DNA from: Desulfobulbus rhabdoformis
Lineage (GTDB): Bacteria; Desulfobacterota; Desulfobulbia; Desulfobulbales; Desulfobulbaceae
Assembly (NCBI RefSeq): GCF_016919065.1
Contig: NZ_JAFFQA010000018.1
Coordinates: forward strand, 1-64,000
Reading direction: 5' to 3'
Length of the DNA: 64,000 nucleotides
Shown here: piece after piece, positions 53,957-63,064 of the stretch
How the letters are laid out: each line of letters starts with the position of its first letter
Numbering within the stretch: the first letter of the stretch is position 1
Translations under genes and position numbers: made by a program
Notes under the pieces: generated by a model
Told to the model about the DNA's origin: nothing
Database searches by the model: none
What the model saw: only the letters and a program-made list of their open reading frames with translations

Positions 53957-54271
53957 ATGATCTGTATAACCCATAGAGCGCAGGAATTCATTCTGGCCAA
54001 GGACCAGGCCATCACCATCTGCTTTGAGAGCCATCACAGTGCAGGAGGCTGATGCGCTGGGCGGCAGGTTGTCAGCCGCGTCCCGGCGGTTCGCCGGGGT
54101 AAACCACGTCTACAGGAAAACTATGACTTCATTGAGGCCGACGGCATCACCATCTGGTATCAGCGTGGGGTTGACCTTGAGACGTCGATTTGCACGGTTG
54201 ATGTGCGAGGCTGGTGGATTTTTCAAGAGTTGGTTGTAGAGGGACTCGCTCCCCTTGTTCAGCACATATAA
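53957..54271 (+). CDS. CC/Se-motif selenoprotein with in-frame UGA (Sec32)
   Basis: One open frame runs from ATG 53957 (AAGGAAGGG upstream) to TAA 54269-54271, broken only by TGA at 54050-54052. Read as selenocysteine it gives 104 residues: SHHSAGG-U-CAGRQVV in the middle and NYDFIEADGITIWYQRG then FQELVVEG later. This matches the architecture of the CC/Se motif (seleno)protein family as I recall it, where a CC or UC pair follows a Gly-rich stretch and an ADGITVY-like strand comes later. A hairpin directly after the TGA fits a bacterial SECIS. A normal frame caller would miss this gene or call two fragments. The function is unknown; a redox role is likely for a Sec-Cys pair. Confidence 0.78.
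54050..54084 (+). promoter_or_regulatory. Candidate bacterial SECIS element
   Basis: Starting at the in-frame TGA, GCGGC (54061-54065) pairs with GCCGC (54075-54079) around the 9-nt loop AGGTTGTCA, with weaker G-C pairing below. Size, distance from the UGA and an apical GG(U) agree with known SelB-binding hairpins. Confidence 0.65.
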
Positions 54272-54338
54272 TCCACTGACCATCAACAACGATTTTTTTG
54301 AATGACAGGGGGGCAGTGGCCATGCACAGGGCAAAAGA

Positions 54339-55130
54339 ATGGATACGCATCTTTTAGAATTGAAATCCTGGTTTACTCGGTATGTAAACAGCTTTTATAC
54401 CGGTGAACCTGATGTCCAGAAGAATATTGCCTTAAAGGCTGAACATACCCATCGGGTCTGCGAAAATATCCTGGAGATAGGTAAGAGTCTGGGCATTTCT
54501 TCCCCGGAGCTTGTTATCGCAGAAACTGCAGCTCTTTTACATGATATAGGCCGGTTTGAGCAGTACCATCGCTACAGGACCTTTGCTGACAGCAGATCGG
54601 AAAATCATGCTTCGCTTGGTGTCAAAATCATTCAGCAAAATAATCTGCTGCAAGGATTTGATGCTGTTGTAGCTGGTGCAATTATTCGAGCAGTAGCCTG
54701 TCATAATCGCCTTGAAATACCTGCCCAAGGAGATCAGATCTTTTTACGCACCTTAAAGATGCTTCGGGATGCGGATAAGCTCGATATATGGCGGGTGGTG
54801 ATCGATTATTACCGCAACTCGGCGGGTGAGCGAAATCAGGCCGTGGAGTTGGGGCTGCCGGATACAGATGACATTTCAGAGACGATCTATCAGGGGCTCA
54901 TGGCGGGCAGGCCGGTACGTTTTGCAGATCTCCAAGTGCTTAACGATTTCAAGCTGCTGCAAATGGGATGGATCTATGATTTAAACTACCAGAAGAGCTT
55001 TGATCTGGTTGGGCGCAGAGGCTATCTGGAGGCAATTCGTGATACTTTACCACAGGGATCCAGAAAGGTGCAGGAACTGTATGAAAAGATCAGAGGCTAT
55101 CTTGAAAAGCGGATGCAAGAAACGCGATAA
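54339..55130 (+). CDS. HD-domain phosphohydrolase
   Basis: The protein is 263 residues with an HD domain. HTHRVCENILEIG supplies the first His, AALLHDIGRFEQYHRY the HD pair (about 67-68) and MLRDADKLDIWRVV the last Asp. These are the metal ligands of the family, which hydrolyses nucleotides or phosphate esters. The specific substrate is not evident. It follows the selenoprotein gene by 67 bp on the same strand. No transmembrane or sensor part is present. Confidence 0.9.
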   Translation: MDTHLLELKSWFTRYVNSFYTGEPDVQKNIALKAEHTHRVCENILEIGKSLGISSPELVIAETAALLHDIGRFEQYHRYRTFADSRSENHASLGVKIIQQNNLLQGFDAVVAGAIIRAVACHNRLEIPAQGDQIFLRTLKMLRDADKLDIWRVVIDYYRNSAGERNQAVELGLPDTDDISETIYQGLMAGRPVRFADLQVLNDFKLLQMGWIYDLNYQKSFDLVGRRGYLEAIRDTLPQGSRKVQELYEKIRGYLEKRMQETR

Positions 55131-55202
55131 ATGTTTGTCACCAGGATTTGGGCGTACCAATGCATGCCCTCGGGGCAGGTGAGAGGCTCTTATGGAAAAA
55201 TA

Positions 55203-55243
55203 CAAAAAGGAGGAACCCTAATTTCACAGGGCTCCTCCTTGTA
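55203..55243 (-). terminator. Intrinsic terminator of the DEAD-box gene
   Basis: On the minus strand, AAGGAGGA(G)CCCT pairs with AGGG(T)TCCTCCTT and is followed by T-rich TTTTTGTATTTTT. It ends transcription of the helicase gene at 55350-56906. Confidence 0.8.
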
Positions 55244-55349
55244 GAGTTATCCACTACGAGGTGTACTGAAGGGCTGAACAAGAAACGTGTCTGTTCATTC
55301 TTTGTGTACGTACAGGAAGTTTGTTCAGCAACCATCCTCCGTCACGGAT

Positions 55350-56906
55350 TCAGGTCATATTCTGTTTGACGACATTTGCTGCATGAGGGCCTTTCGTTCC
55401 GTCAACGACATCAAAACGTACGCGATCCCCCTCCTTGAGAGACGTATATCCAGTAGCTTGAACAGCAGACTGGTGCACAAAAATGTCTTTTCCCCCGCTC
55501 TGCGCTATGAACCCAAATCCTTTTGATGCGTTGAACCATTTCACGGTTCCCTGCGTCATGGTGATGGCACCACGTTGATTTCCCAGGCTCGCAGAAGGTT
55601 GTTCTTTTTTGGTGGGGCTTTTTGCCCGTGTATGCACGATATTTTTTGCTCGGCCCATAACTATCCCTCCACGGGTGTTGGACGGGGCCTGCTGGGAACG
55701 GGAAGTCGAAGTGGCGTGAGCGGTTTGTTTGATTCTCTTGTTGATTTTTCCCCGCTTTGGCGAGGCAAGGACAGGCTGGCTTTCTGGTATCTGGAGTCCC
55801 TCTGGCAACTTCTGCATGGGCAATGAGAGGTTAAGCGAACGTTCAATCTGTGCCACTAATCGGCGGTCATCATTGGTGGCGAAATTCAATGCCTCGCCAA
55901 CGCTGCCCGCTCGGCCTGTTCTTCCGGTACGATGAATATAGGTTTCAGCGGTATCGGGCATGTCGTAATTGATAACGTGGGAAATGCCGCTGACGTCGAT
56001 CCCGCGTGCAGCGATATCAGTGGCAACAAGGATGGAATAGGTACCATTTTTAAAGCCTTCCAGAGCCTTTGTCCTGTTGTTTTGGGACATGTCTCCCTGC
56101 AGCGAGGTAGCTTTCAATCCTTTTTTAGAGAGCTTGATCGCGAGTTTTTTCGCTTTGTGCTTCGTTCGGGTAAAGACCAGGGTTGTCCCCATGGATTCTG
56201 CTTTGATCAGGTGCATAAGTAGGGAAATTTTCTGCTTTTGATCGATAAAGAACAACCGGTGTGAAATGCTTTTGACGGAGCGGCTGGGCTTAATGGTCAC
56301 CGTGTGTTGGTTGACGAGCATTTTGCTGGCGAAATTTTTGATTTCCGCAGGCATAGTGGCGGAAAAAATCAAATTCTGCCGTTGAGCCGGGACGAGGCGA
56401 ACAATGCGACGAATATCGGGCATAAACCCCTGGTCGAGCATCTGGTCGGCTTCATCGAGGATCAGCACTTCGATCTGGGAAAGATCAATAACTCTGTCCT
56501 GCACCAGATCAAGCAGGCGACCAGGGCAGGCGATAACGATATCGACCCCTCGCCTAAGGGCATCCACCTGTGCTTTTTTTCCAACACCGCCATAGACGGC
56601 AAGGCTACGTAACCCCGTGTTTTTTGTCACGGTCTGGGTGAAATCATGGATCTGTTCCGCAAGTTCCCGGGTCGGGGCCATTACCAGAGCGCGGATATTT
56701 TTCCCGGGGCTGGCCAGTAAGCGATGAACCGTCGGGAGAATAAAAGCCGCTGTTTTTCCTGTGCCGGTCTGGGCAAGGCCAAGGAGATCGCGTCCTTCAA
56801 GGATAGCGGGAATGGCCTGTTCCTGAATAGGGGTTGGTTGAGTGAACCCGCATAGTTTGATTGCTTGAAGAAGGTGATCATTGAGTTGAAAGGTACTGAA
56901 ATTCAT
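55350..56906 (-). CDS. DEAD-box RNA helicase fused to a cold-shock domain
   Basis: This is an ATP-dependent RNA helicase of about 518 residues. The core runs from the Q motif ([15 protein letters not shown]) through [11 protein letters not shown] (Walker A), [20 protein letters not shown] (DEAD) and SATMP to the C-lobe [18 protein letters not shown] and [11 protein letters not shown] basic linker leads to a complete cold-shock domain at the C-terminus ([27 protein letters not shown]). I chose ATG 56906 because GCAGGAG lies 5 nt before it. A helicase with a built-in RNA chaperone suits cold adaptation or RNA decay. Bases 56907-57368 upstream hold no gene and may include a long leader. Confidence 0.92.
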   Translation of the reverse strand: MNFSTFQLNDHLLQAIKLCGFTQPTPIQEQAIPAILEGRDLLGLAQTGTGKTAAFILPTVHRLLASPGKNIRALVMAPTRELAEQIHDFTQTVTKNTGLRSLAVYGGVGKKAQVDALRRGVDIVIACPGRLLDLVQDRVIDLSQIEVLILDEADQMLDQGFMPDIRRIVRLVPAQRQNLIFSATMPAEIKNFASKMLVNQHTVTIKPSRSVKSISHRLFFIDQKQKISLLMHLIKAESMGTTLVFTRTKHKAKKLAIKLSKKGLKATSLQGDMSQNNRTKALEGFKNGTYSILVATDIAARGIDVSGISHVINYDMPDTAETYIHRTGRTGRAGSVGEALNFATNDDRRLVAQIERSLNLSLPMQKLPEGLQIPESQPVLASPKRGKINKRIKQTAHATSTSRSQQAPSNTRGGIVMGRAKNIVHTRAKSPTKKEQPSASLGNQRGAITMTQGTVKWFNASKGFGFIAQSGGKDIFVHQSAVQATGYTSLKEGDRVRFDVVDGTKGPHAANVVKQNMT

Positions 56907-57368
56907 GCATGCTCCTGCCCTCAGAAAATACAAACCAGAAAAAATACCCGCTTGGGAATATTGTCTGGTTGTCAGGTTTTTCCTGAGAGCTGTAGGTGTT
57001 TTTTAGGCTGCTGGTCTGTTAAAGACCCAACGATTGTGTTGCCTGTGTGGAGAAAAGTTGAATGCACAAGACACCACAAAAGAGGTCGCATGCATTGGCT
57101 GAGGCTCATTATTTCCTGACTCAGGTTCTCTGTGAATCCGGGCAGGAAGGGCGCCTCTCAAAAAGAACGGCTCTGTAAACAAATACACATATACAGTTCG
57201 CCATTGAAATTAGGAAAGTACAAAGCTTGAAGTGTCGTACTCGAGGCATTTTACAAGAACGATAAAAAGAGAATGTTCTTTGGATAAATCTTACATAATA
57301 TCCAGAATAGCGCAAAGGTGCAAGTAAATACACCCTGGGGAGGTACTCATGCATAGATTGAGGTGGCA

Positions 57369-58364
57369 TCAGAGAGATTTCTGGGGCTTGAGTATCTCTT
57401 GAAGAGCAAACGTGTGCGGTAGTAGCTTCTGACTGACCATGATTTCTTGGGTCTGATCCCAGCCTGCATGATCTATCCTGCCAATGGCAACGGTTGGGTC
57501 GGGCTGAATCAGGGTTCGCGTAATACGCAGCTGCTCCTGCTGTATGGTTTGGGGGATGTTTGGCTCATAGTGTTGTAAGAGGCTCAGCACCGCTTTCTCA
57601 TTTTCAGGATCAAGAGCCTGCTGCCACCCCGAGAGCAGTACACCAAGAAAACGCTGCACCAGCTCCGGTTTCTCTTTTAAGGTGCGCACGTGGGTGACCA
57701 CAGAGTTCGCCACAAATTTCACCCCAAAGTCTGCGGGATTAAAATATGCTGTTTTTTCCCCTTCCTGAGCAAGCTGCGCTGTGATGATCGGGCCCTGAGC
57801 ATTGCGGTATACCGGCCAGAGCTGGACTCGTTTACGGTAAAAGGGGGTGTAATCGTAACGAACACTGAAAAGTCGTACCTGAGAACTATCAAGGTTGCCC
57901 TCAGCCAGCAAAGTACGCATGATGGATTCATCGTTGCCGCCAAAGGTTACCCCAATGACTTTTTCTTTCAAATCAGCAAGGCTACCCAGCTGAAGTTTTT
58001 CCGGGCGGTAGATCCATTGCAGCGGGTTTATTTGAAAGAGCTGGGCTATCACCACGATAGGTGCCCCCTTGGCCCGTGCACGTAACACCTGATCGGCAGA
58101 GGCCACCCCGAAATCGGCCCGCCCCAGCTCCAACTCACGAATGGCGTCCCGTTCCGGCCCGCCTGGTTTTACCGTTACATTGAGTCCTGCCTTTGAAAAC
58201 AGCTGGTTGTGTTCAGCGTATAAAGCTCCAACGACGCTGACATTGCGCAACCATTTAAGACGGTAGGTGATGTTGTCATTGGCAGAACAATATGTGCTGT
58301 GAAGAAAGAGCAGCAGGGTGCACACCAAAACCGATCGGGATAAAAATCGTAGAATCATGGTCAT
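57369..58364 (-). CDS. ABC transporter substrate-binding protein, NMT1/THI5-like
   Basis: This exported binding protein of 331 residues has a signal peptide (LSRSVLVCTLLLFLHSTYCSA). The NMT1/THI5-like fold shows as YRLKWLRNVSVVGALYAEHNQLF, GGPERDAIRELELGRADFGVASADQVL and VIGVTFGGNDESIMRTLLAE. The family binds pyrimidines, thiamine precursors, nitrate, sulfonates and similar small molecules. It is the third gene of an ATPase-permease-binding protein operon, 6 bp after the permease. Position behind a B12-riboswitch receptor hints at a cofactor-related ligand, unproven. Confidence 0.9.
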   Translation of the reverse strand: MTMILRFLSRSVLVCTLLLFLHSTYCSANDNITYRLKWLRNVSVVGALYAEHNQLFSKAGLNVTVKPGGPERDAIRELELGRADFGVASADQVLRARAKGAPIVVIAQLFQINPLQWIYRPEKLQLGSLADLKEKVIGVTFGGNDESIMRTLLAEGNLDSSQVRLFSVRYDYTPFYRKRVQLWPVYRNAQGPIITAQLAQEGEKTAYFNPADFGVKFVANSVVTHVRTLKEKPELVQRFLGVLLSGWQQALDPENEKAVLSLLQHYEPNIPQTIQQEQLRITRTLIQPDPTVAIGRIDHAGWDQTQEIMVSQKLLPHTFALQEILKPQKSL

Positions 58365-58370
58365 AGTTTT

Positions 58371-59120
58371 TTATTTGCCGGTCCAGGCGCGCCGGATGGC
58401 TATGCCCAGCAGCTCCAGCATGGCCTGATAGATGGCGATGGTGATGCCGATAAAAAAAAGGGCGATGAGTATTTTTGCCAGATCGCTCTGATAGAGGGCG
58501 ATGCGAATGGTGTAGCCGATTCCTGCGTTGGCGGCGATAAACTCTCCGACAATCGTGCCCGCCATGGCCAGGGTGGCAGAGCCGGCTATAACCGTGGTCA
58601 ACTGGTTTAAGTTTTCAAAGGTGCGGATTTTCACTTCAAGTTGCCAGCGCATGCGACCGGTGGCCCGGTAAAAGTGCTCGATATCGGTAACCGGCTTGGA
58701 CATGATCCCCAAAACGGAGAGCAAAAGCGGAAAATAACAGATCATGGCCGCGATAAGCAAGCGGGTGAGAAACCCATCCCCCAGAAGAATAAAGAGAATC
58801 GGTGCCAGGGCGACAATGGGGTAGGCCTGAATATTGTAGGCCGCAACCTTGATAAAGGAGCCCAGCCAGGTGGATTGGCGGCCAATAATTCCCAGAGTAA
58901 ACGCCAGGATCACTGAGACCACTTGGCCGATGACCGCAATGGACATGGTGTTGAGGGTGGCAAGACCGTAGGAACGGTATTTGGTTGTCAGTGTCTGCAG
59001 CATTCCCACAGGACCGGGGATAACGTAATCCGAGAGCTGGAGACTGTATTTCAGAAGTAGCAGGCAACCGATAAAGAGAGCATAGAGCAGAAAAAATTGA
59101 AGGATACGTTTAAGCAGCAT
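58371..59120 (-). CDS. ABC transporter permease
   Basis: This is an inner-membrane permease of 249 residues with about six helices (ILQFFLLYALFIGCLLLLKYSL; VIGQVVSVILAFTLGIIG; LIAAMICYFPLLLSVLGIM). The coupling-loop EAA-like motif is FYRATGRMRWQLEVKIRTFENLNQL. It has the BPD_transp_1 fold of nitrate/taurine/pyrimidine importers. It overlaps the ATPase gene by 11 bp and lies 6 bp before the binding-protein gene. Confidence 0.91.
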   Translation of the reverse strand: MLLKRILQFFLLYALFIGCLLLLKYSLQLSDYVIPGPVGMLQTLTTKYRSYGLATLNTMSIAVIGQVVSVILAFTLGIIGRQSTWLGSFIKVAAYNIQAYPIVALAPILFILLGDGFLTRLLIAAMICYFPLLLSVLGIMSKPVTDIEHFYRATGRMRWQLEVKIRTFENLNQLTTVIAGSATLAMAGTIVGEFIAANAGIGYTIRIALYQSDLAKILIALFFIGITIAIYQAMLELLGIAIRRAWTGK

Positions 59121-59802
59121 TCATGATCTCCAATAAGACCGCATCCAGCTCTGCCGAGTTACGCTCTGTGTTTGTTCTAACATTGCATCCCTGGAGCATG
59201 CGTGGAGCGTGTACTTGGTTGCTGCCCTGAAACACCAGAATCGAATCACAGAACTTGGCCACTTCCCTGGCGTTATGGGATATATAAATAAAGTAACGGG
59301 CGGGAAACATTTCTTTGAGAGAAAGGATAATTGTTTCCCGTGTCAGTTCATCGACATTGGCCAGGCTTTCGTCCATAATCAGCAGGTCACAGTCCTGCAG
59401 CAGGTAGCGGATCAAATTGACCCGGTTCTGCTGACCCATGGACAACTGGTCAAAGCGCGCGTTAACACAGTCGGCCAAACCAAAGAGGTCCACCAGTTTG
59501 TCTTTTTCTGGCAGCAAGGAGGGCGTAATGACTTTTGAGAGATGATGATCAACCGAAGACCAACCGGGCAACCGCTCTTTGTTATGGGAGTATAGAATGC
59601 GATCCAGGCCGTTTGTTATAAGCTGGCCAGTGTAGTCATGCAGTTCGCCGGTGATAATTTTGGCAAGCGTTGTTTTTCCAGCCCCTGAAGGCCCGAAAAA
59701 AGAGTGGAATCCCGGTGTGATAAGTTGGAACGATACCTGCGCAAGGATTGGGGCTTCTTTTGCAGGATAGGTAAAGGTAAGCTTTTCGCAGATGAGGGAC
59801 AT
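59110..59802 (-). CDS. ABC transporter ATP-binding protein
   Basis: This cytoplasmic ATPase is about 230 residues from ATG 59802 (MSLICEKLTFTYP). Longer frames begin at ATG 59835 or a TTG at 59895 and are not like the family. Motifs are FGPSGAGKTTLAKII (Walker A), LSMGQQNRVNL (signature, usually LSGGQ), DLLIMDESLANVD (Walker B, Ser where Pro is usual) and YISHNAREV (switch His). It powers the adjacent permease. Bases 59803-60184 upstream hold a palindrome at 60033-60056 and no other gene. Confidence 0.9.
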   Translation of the reverse strand: MSLICEKLTFTYPAKEAPILAQVSFQLITPGFHSFFGPSGAGKTTLAKIITGELHDYTGQLITNGLDRILYSHNKERLPGWSSVDHHLSKVITPSLLPEKDKLVDLFGLADCVNARFDQLSMGQQNRVNLIRYLLQDCDLLIMDESLANVDELTRETIILSLKEMFPARYFIYISHNAREVAKFCDSILVFQGSNQVHAPRMLQGCNVRTNTERNSAELDAVLLEIMNAA

Positions 59803-60032
59803 ACTCTCGGCCGTCGTTGTGGCTCCCTGGGCCATCAGAAGGTGGTTGCGGGGGCCATGCCCTGCAATGGGGTGGTTGTCTGCTGGAAATCTCAATCTTT
59901 AGCAGTTTTTACGCCAGGATGAAACCTTTAATTCGATATAGACGCCACCAAAGCGGAGCTGAAAGAATGCGTATATTTTAGGGGGGGCGAGATGTTCAAG
60001 GAAGAAAGAAAATTTGAAATGAACTGCTTTGA

Positions 60033-60056
60033 CTGTCGCGGGCATGCCCGCGACAG
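60033..60056. repeat. 24-bp perfect palindrome, REP-like
   Basis: CTGTCGCGGGCATGCCCGCGACAG reads the same on both strands; the central GCATGCCCGCGAC also heads the family C repeats. It lies between the TonB receptor and the ABC ATPase genes, where it could end or stabilise the transcript. Confidence 0.85.
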
Positions 60057-60184
60057 ATCATTGAGGTTGCAAAGGATCGGCAGTGTGTTGGTTTCTGCTT
60101 ACCGGTCCTCATGGTCATACCATCTTGGATGGGTCCGTTACCACTGCAAGCGGTCTTTTAACTACCTGCCATCGCGGCATAGCT

Positions 60185-62349
60185 TTAAAAGCTAAAACGC
60201 AGCCCCGCACCAATAGTGCGATCAGTTGCGGGGTACCCGCGGGTGTCCTGGTAGGTTTCGTCGAAGAGGTTTTTGACATAGAGTTTCAGGGTACAGTCCT
60301 TGATGTCTTTCCACTGATGAAAAAGCAACTGCTCAACACCAAAATCAACCACATGGGAGGAATCTATGGCTATACGGTGAAAAACATATTCTCCAGGAAC
60401 GGGTTCCTCTGCCACCTCGATTATCTGATCACTTTGATATCTGTAATCAAAGAGCAGGGTGGTGTCTGAAAATATCCTCCAGTCTAATCCCGCGTTGAGA
60501 CGATTTTTTGCCCGGTCATCCAATGCTGTTTCACCAGCGGGTTCCCCGCCTTTATTCTCAAACTCCTGCCAGGCCCACCCCAACCTGAAGCGCAGGCTGT
60601 CGGTCAGGCTCCCTGAGAGCTGTAGCTCAATCCCCTGACGAATTACCTCCTCAAGATTAACGATATAGTCATAGTCGGTTTTGGCAAAACTGCCATTGCT
60701 GGCAATAAAATCATGGATCTGGGCATAGGAGTAATTGAGCTGCATCTGGATGTCTCCGACCAGGCGCCGGGAAAGCACAAGGTCATAGCCCACACCGTGC
60801 TCCGGTTCGATCCAGCCAATGTTGGGAATGCCCCTTGCCTGGGTCTCCCAGAAGGGGCCTGGATCGCGCCAGATTCGACTGATGCCGACCGAAAGGGATG
60901 TATCACGCAGGGACTGGGCAAGGGAATCGAGTTTATAGGTGAGAAATGATTTGGGCACCAGTTGGTTGTAGTCCCGCTCGACCCACAGACCTGCTCCCTT
61001 GATGTAATATTTGCCTGTTTTGGGAACATAGTTACTGGAGCAGTGCATGTTGGATTCATAGCGCAGGCCGGTAGTCAGCGAGAGCTGGGGAGATATTTCC
61101 CAGGTGTCCTGGGCAAAGGCAAACAGGCTCTCACTCCTTTTTTTATACGAATCCCAGGAGGTTAAGCGAAAAGACGTTTCTGCGTTGTAGGCGTCCTCCT
61201 TGTTATAGAGCTGCTCAACACCTCCGCCAATGATTGTTGTGTGTCCGTCCAGCAGTTGGAATGAATTTTTGAGCTGACCACCGACCATGCGCCAATCAAC
61301 ATAGTGCCAGGCTTCCTTGGTGCCCAACGAGGGATCTTGACTGTTTATCCAGGCGAGTTTCGGATTATCAAAACCACCGTCTTCAAAATAGGCATCGGCT
61401 ATCCAGGTTCCCAGATCGGTGGGGAGATTGAAATCCAGGCGGAAACGGGTTGATGTGGTTTCTTTTCGAGGCGCCTGCCAGGCGTAGGAGCTTGTCGTTG
61501 CCGAAGAGAGCGTCGGGTAGTTGCTGTCATAGTTGCTCTGCGCGTCTGTGGGATCGTTGACCACCGCCGATTCAGTTTCAATGTCGGCAAATGAGGTCGT
61601 CAGCGTGATAAAACCATTGTTTGGCAGCATATAGCCAAGGCGGCCGACGATATTTTCAATATCTGTTTCCGTATGTCGCAGGTAGCCATCGGTGTGATAG
61701 AGCTGATACCCCAGATCATAGGTGAAATTTTCGACACCTCCACTGATGCTGAGATTCTGCTGCCAGGTGTTGTAACTCCCGTAGGTTGTGGCAAGGGATC
61801 CGTTTGGCTTGAGTGTCTCAGCTCGTTTTGGAGGGCGAGTTTTAAGGTTGACCGCCCCGCCAATTGCCTGCCCGGGGTAAAGCGCCCAGTGTGGACCGGG
61901 AAAGACTTCAAGGGAGTCGATCAGAAAGGGCGGAAAAAGCGCGTAATTGGTCATGCCGACCCCATATCCCCCCATATTGCGAATGGCGGAACCATCAAGT
62001 GCGGTGATAAAGCGCCTGCTGGAATACCCACGCATATACAGGGTGTCTTCATCCGGGACGAGATCGCTTTCCCCCTGGAAATCCATGATGACCAGGTCTT
62101 TTAGATAATCCGAGACATTGTGGGCATTGGACGGACTTTGGTAGTTTTCAATATCGATGGTGAGTTTTTGCGGTTGCAGATGCACCGCTGAGGAGCTTTT
62201 TTTTTCGACAACTGTCATCTCGTCGAACTGTTGTGTTGCGCTGCTACGCTCATCGCTTTCTGCTGCCAGGGCTGTCTGGCTGATGAACAAAGCCAGAGCG
62301 CAGGTGCGGATACTTATTTGCCCAAGACCAGCATGGGGCTGTGTTTTCA
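60185..62349 (-). CDS. TonB-dependent receptor under cobalamin riboswitch control
   Basis: This outer-membrane receptor is 721 residues from ATG 62349, chosen because AAGGAG lies 7 nt upstream and a signal peptide follows (TCALALFISQTALAAESD). An in-frame extension upstream is riboswitch leader, not protein. A TonB-box-like FDEMTVVEKK precedes the plug (SDYLKDLVIMDFQGE, MRGYSSRRFITALDGSAIRNMGGY). The barrel ends GAGLRFSF with the terminal Phe. The riboswitch implies a corrinoid or a B12-linked substrate. The ABC transporter genes follow after 380 bp on the same strand. Confidence 0.93.
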
Positions 62350-62630
62350 TGGTGCGTCTCCTTGATAAGCTGTGGTTTTTTGTTGAGACTGAAAGTGAGG
62401 GGCACGCAACCTGATCATCAGACCCAACTCCCAGGCTCTGGTAATGCTTGAGGGAACGATGCCCCCAGGAGAAGGGACTTGAGAGAAGGCAAGCAGGAAG
62501 AGGAGAGGCAGGGGAGGAGGGCTGACTGAGGCAGTAAGCTATGAGGGATGGCCTGAGAGTGTTGCATGGTTCCTCGCATAAAAAGAAAGAGGAAGCGACA
62601 ACATGGGGCCGGAGTACGGTTGCTGGATAC

Positions 62631-62668
62631 AAAAAAAAATCCCGGATCGAAAAATTTCGATCCGGGAT
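62631..62668 (-). terminator. Riboswitch-controlled intrinsic terminator (receptor gene)
   Basis: On the minus strand ATCCCGGATCGAAA pairs with TTTCGATCCGGGAT and is followed by nine T residues. The stem is nearly the same as those at 42572-42614 and 43349-43381. Confidence 0.88.
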
Positions 62669-62796
62669 AGCCCTTTATATCCGCAGAAATAGTATGTACC
62701 GGATTCGCCGCCGTCCACGCAGTCGTCCAGAAAGGCTCCCTGAAGCCAAAGAGTCTTAGTGGTTGTGCACACGTACTCTTTCTGACTTAGAGAGCG

Positions 62797-62966
62797 TTCA
62801 GGTAGGTCTTCTGACTTCCGGATCAGTCTACTAGCTGCGTCTTCCCAACCTGGATGAGCAATCCCAAGGTTAGTGACATGGTGCAGCGTTCGTTCTCGGT
62901 CACAGCGGCGGGCCCGTCCCTGATTTACACAGGGTTCCCTTTTATGTTCTTATGAACACCTGACGT
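62797..62966 (-). promoter_or_regulatory. Cobalamin riboswitch (TonB receptor)
   Basis: The minus-strand leader has CAGGTGTTCAT, AAAGGGAACCCTGTG, GACGGGCCCGCCGCTGT, CATGTCACTAACC, TTGGGAAGACGC and the B12 box AGTCAGAAGACCTACC (one change from the usual CCTGCC). It is followed by the terminator at 62631-62668 and a 280-bp leader before the receptor start. Confidence 0.93.
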
Positions 62967-63064
62967 GATGAGAAAAGAACAGGTTGGTGTGAAAATGTCA
63001 AGGATATTGTCTGGTTAGCAGCAGGGGGGAACTGAAAAAAACACTCTTCCGATTTCGGGCAGAA

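Noticed and set aside
59803..60184. TPP riboswitch before the NMT1-type ABC genes
   Set aside because: The THI-box words were not found; only a 24-bp palindrome is evident.
62350..62632. N-terminal extension of the TonB receptor
   Set aside because: The extra residues translate riboswitch leader; a ribosome site and signal peptide mark ATG 62349 as the start.
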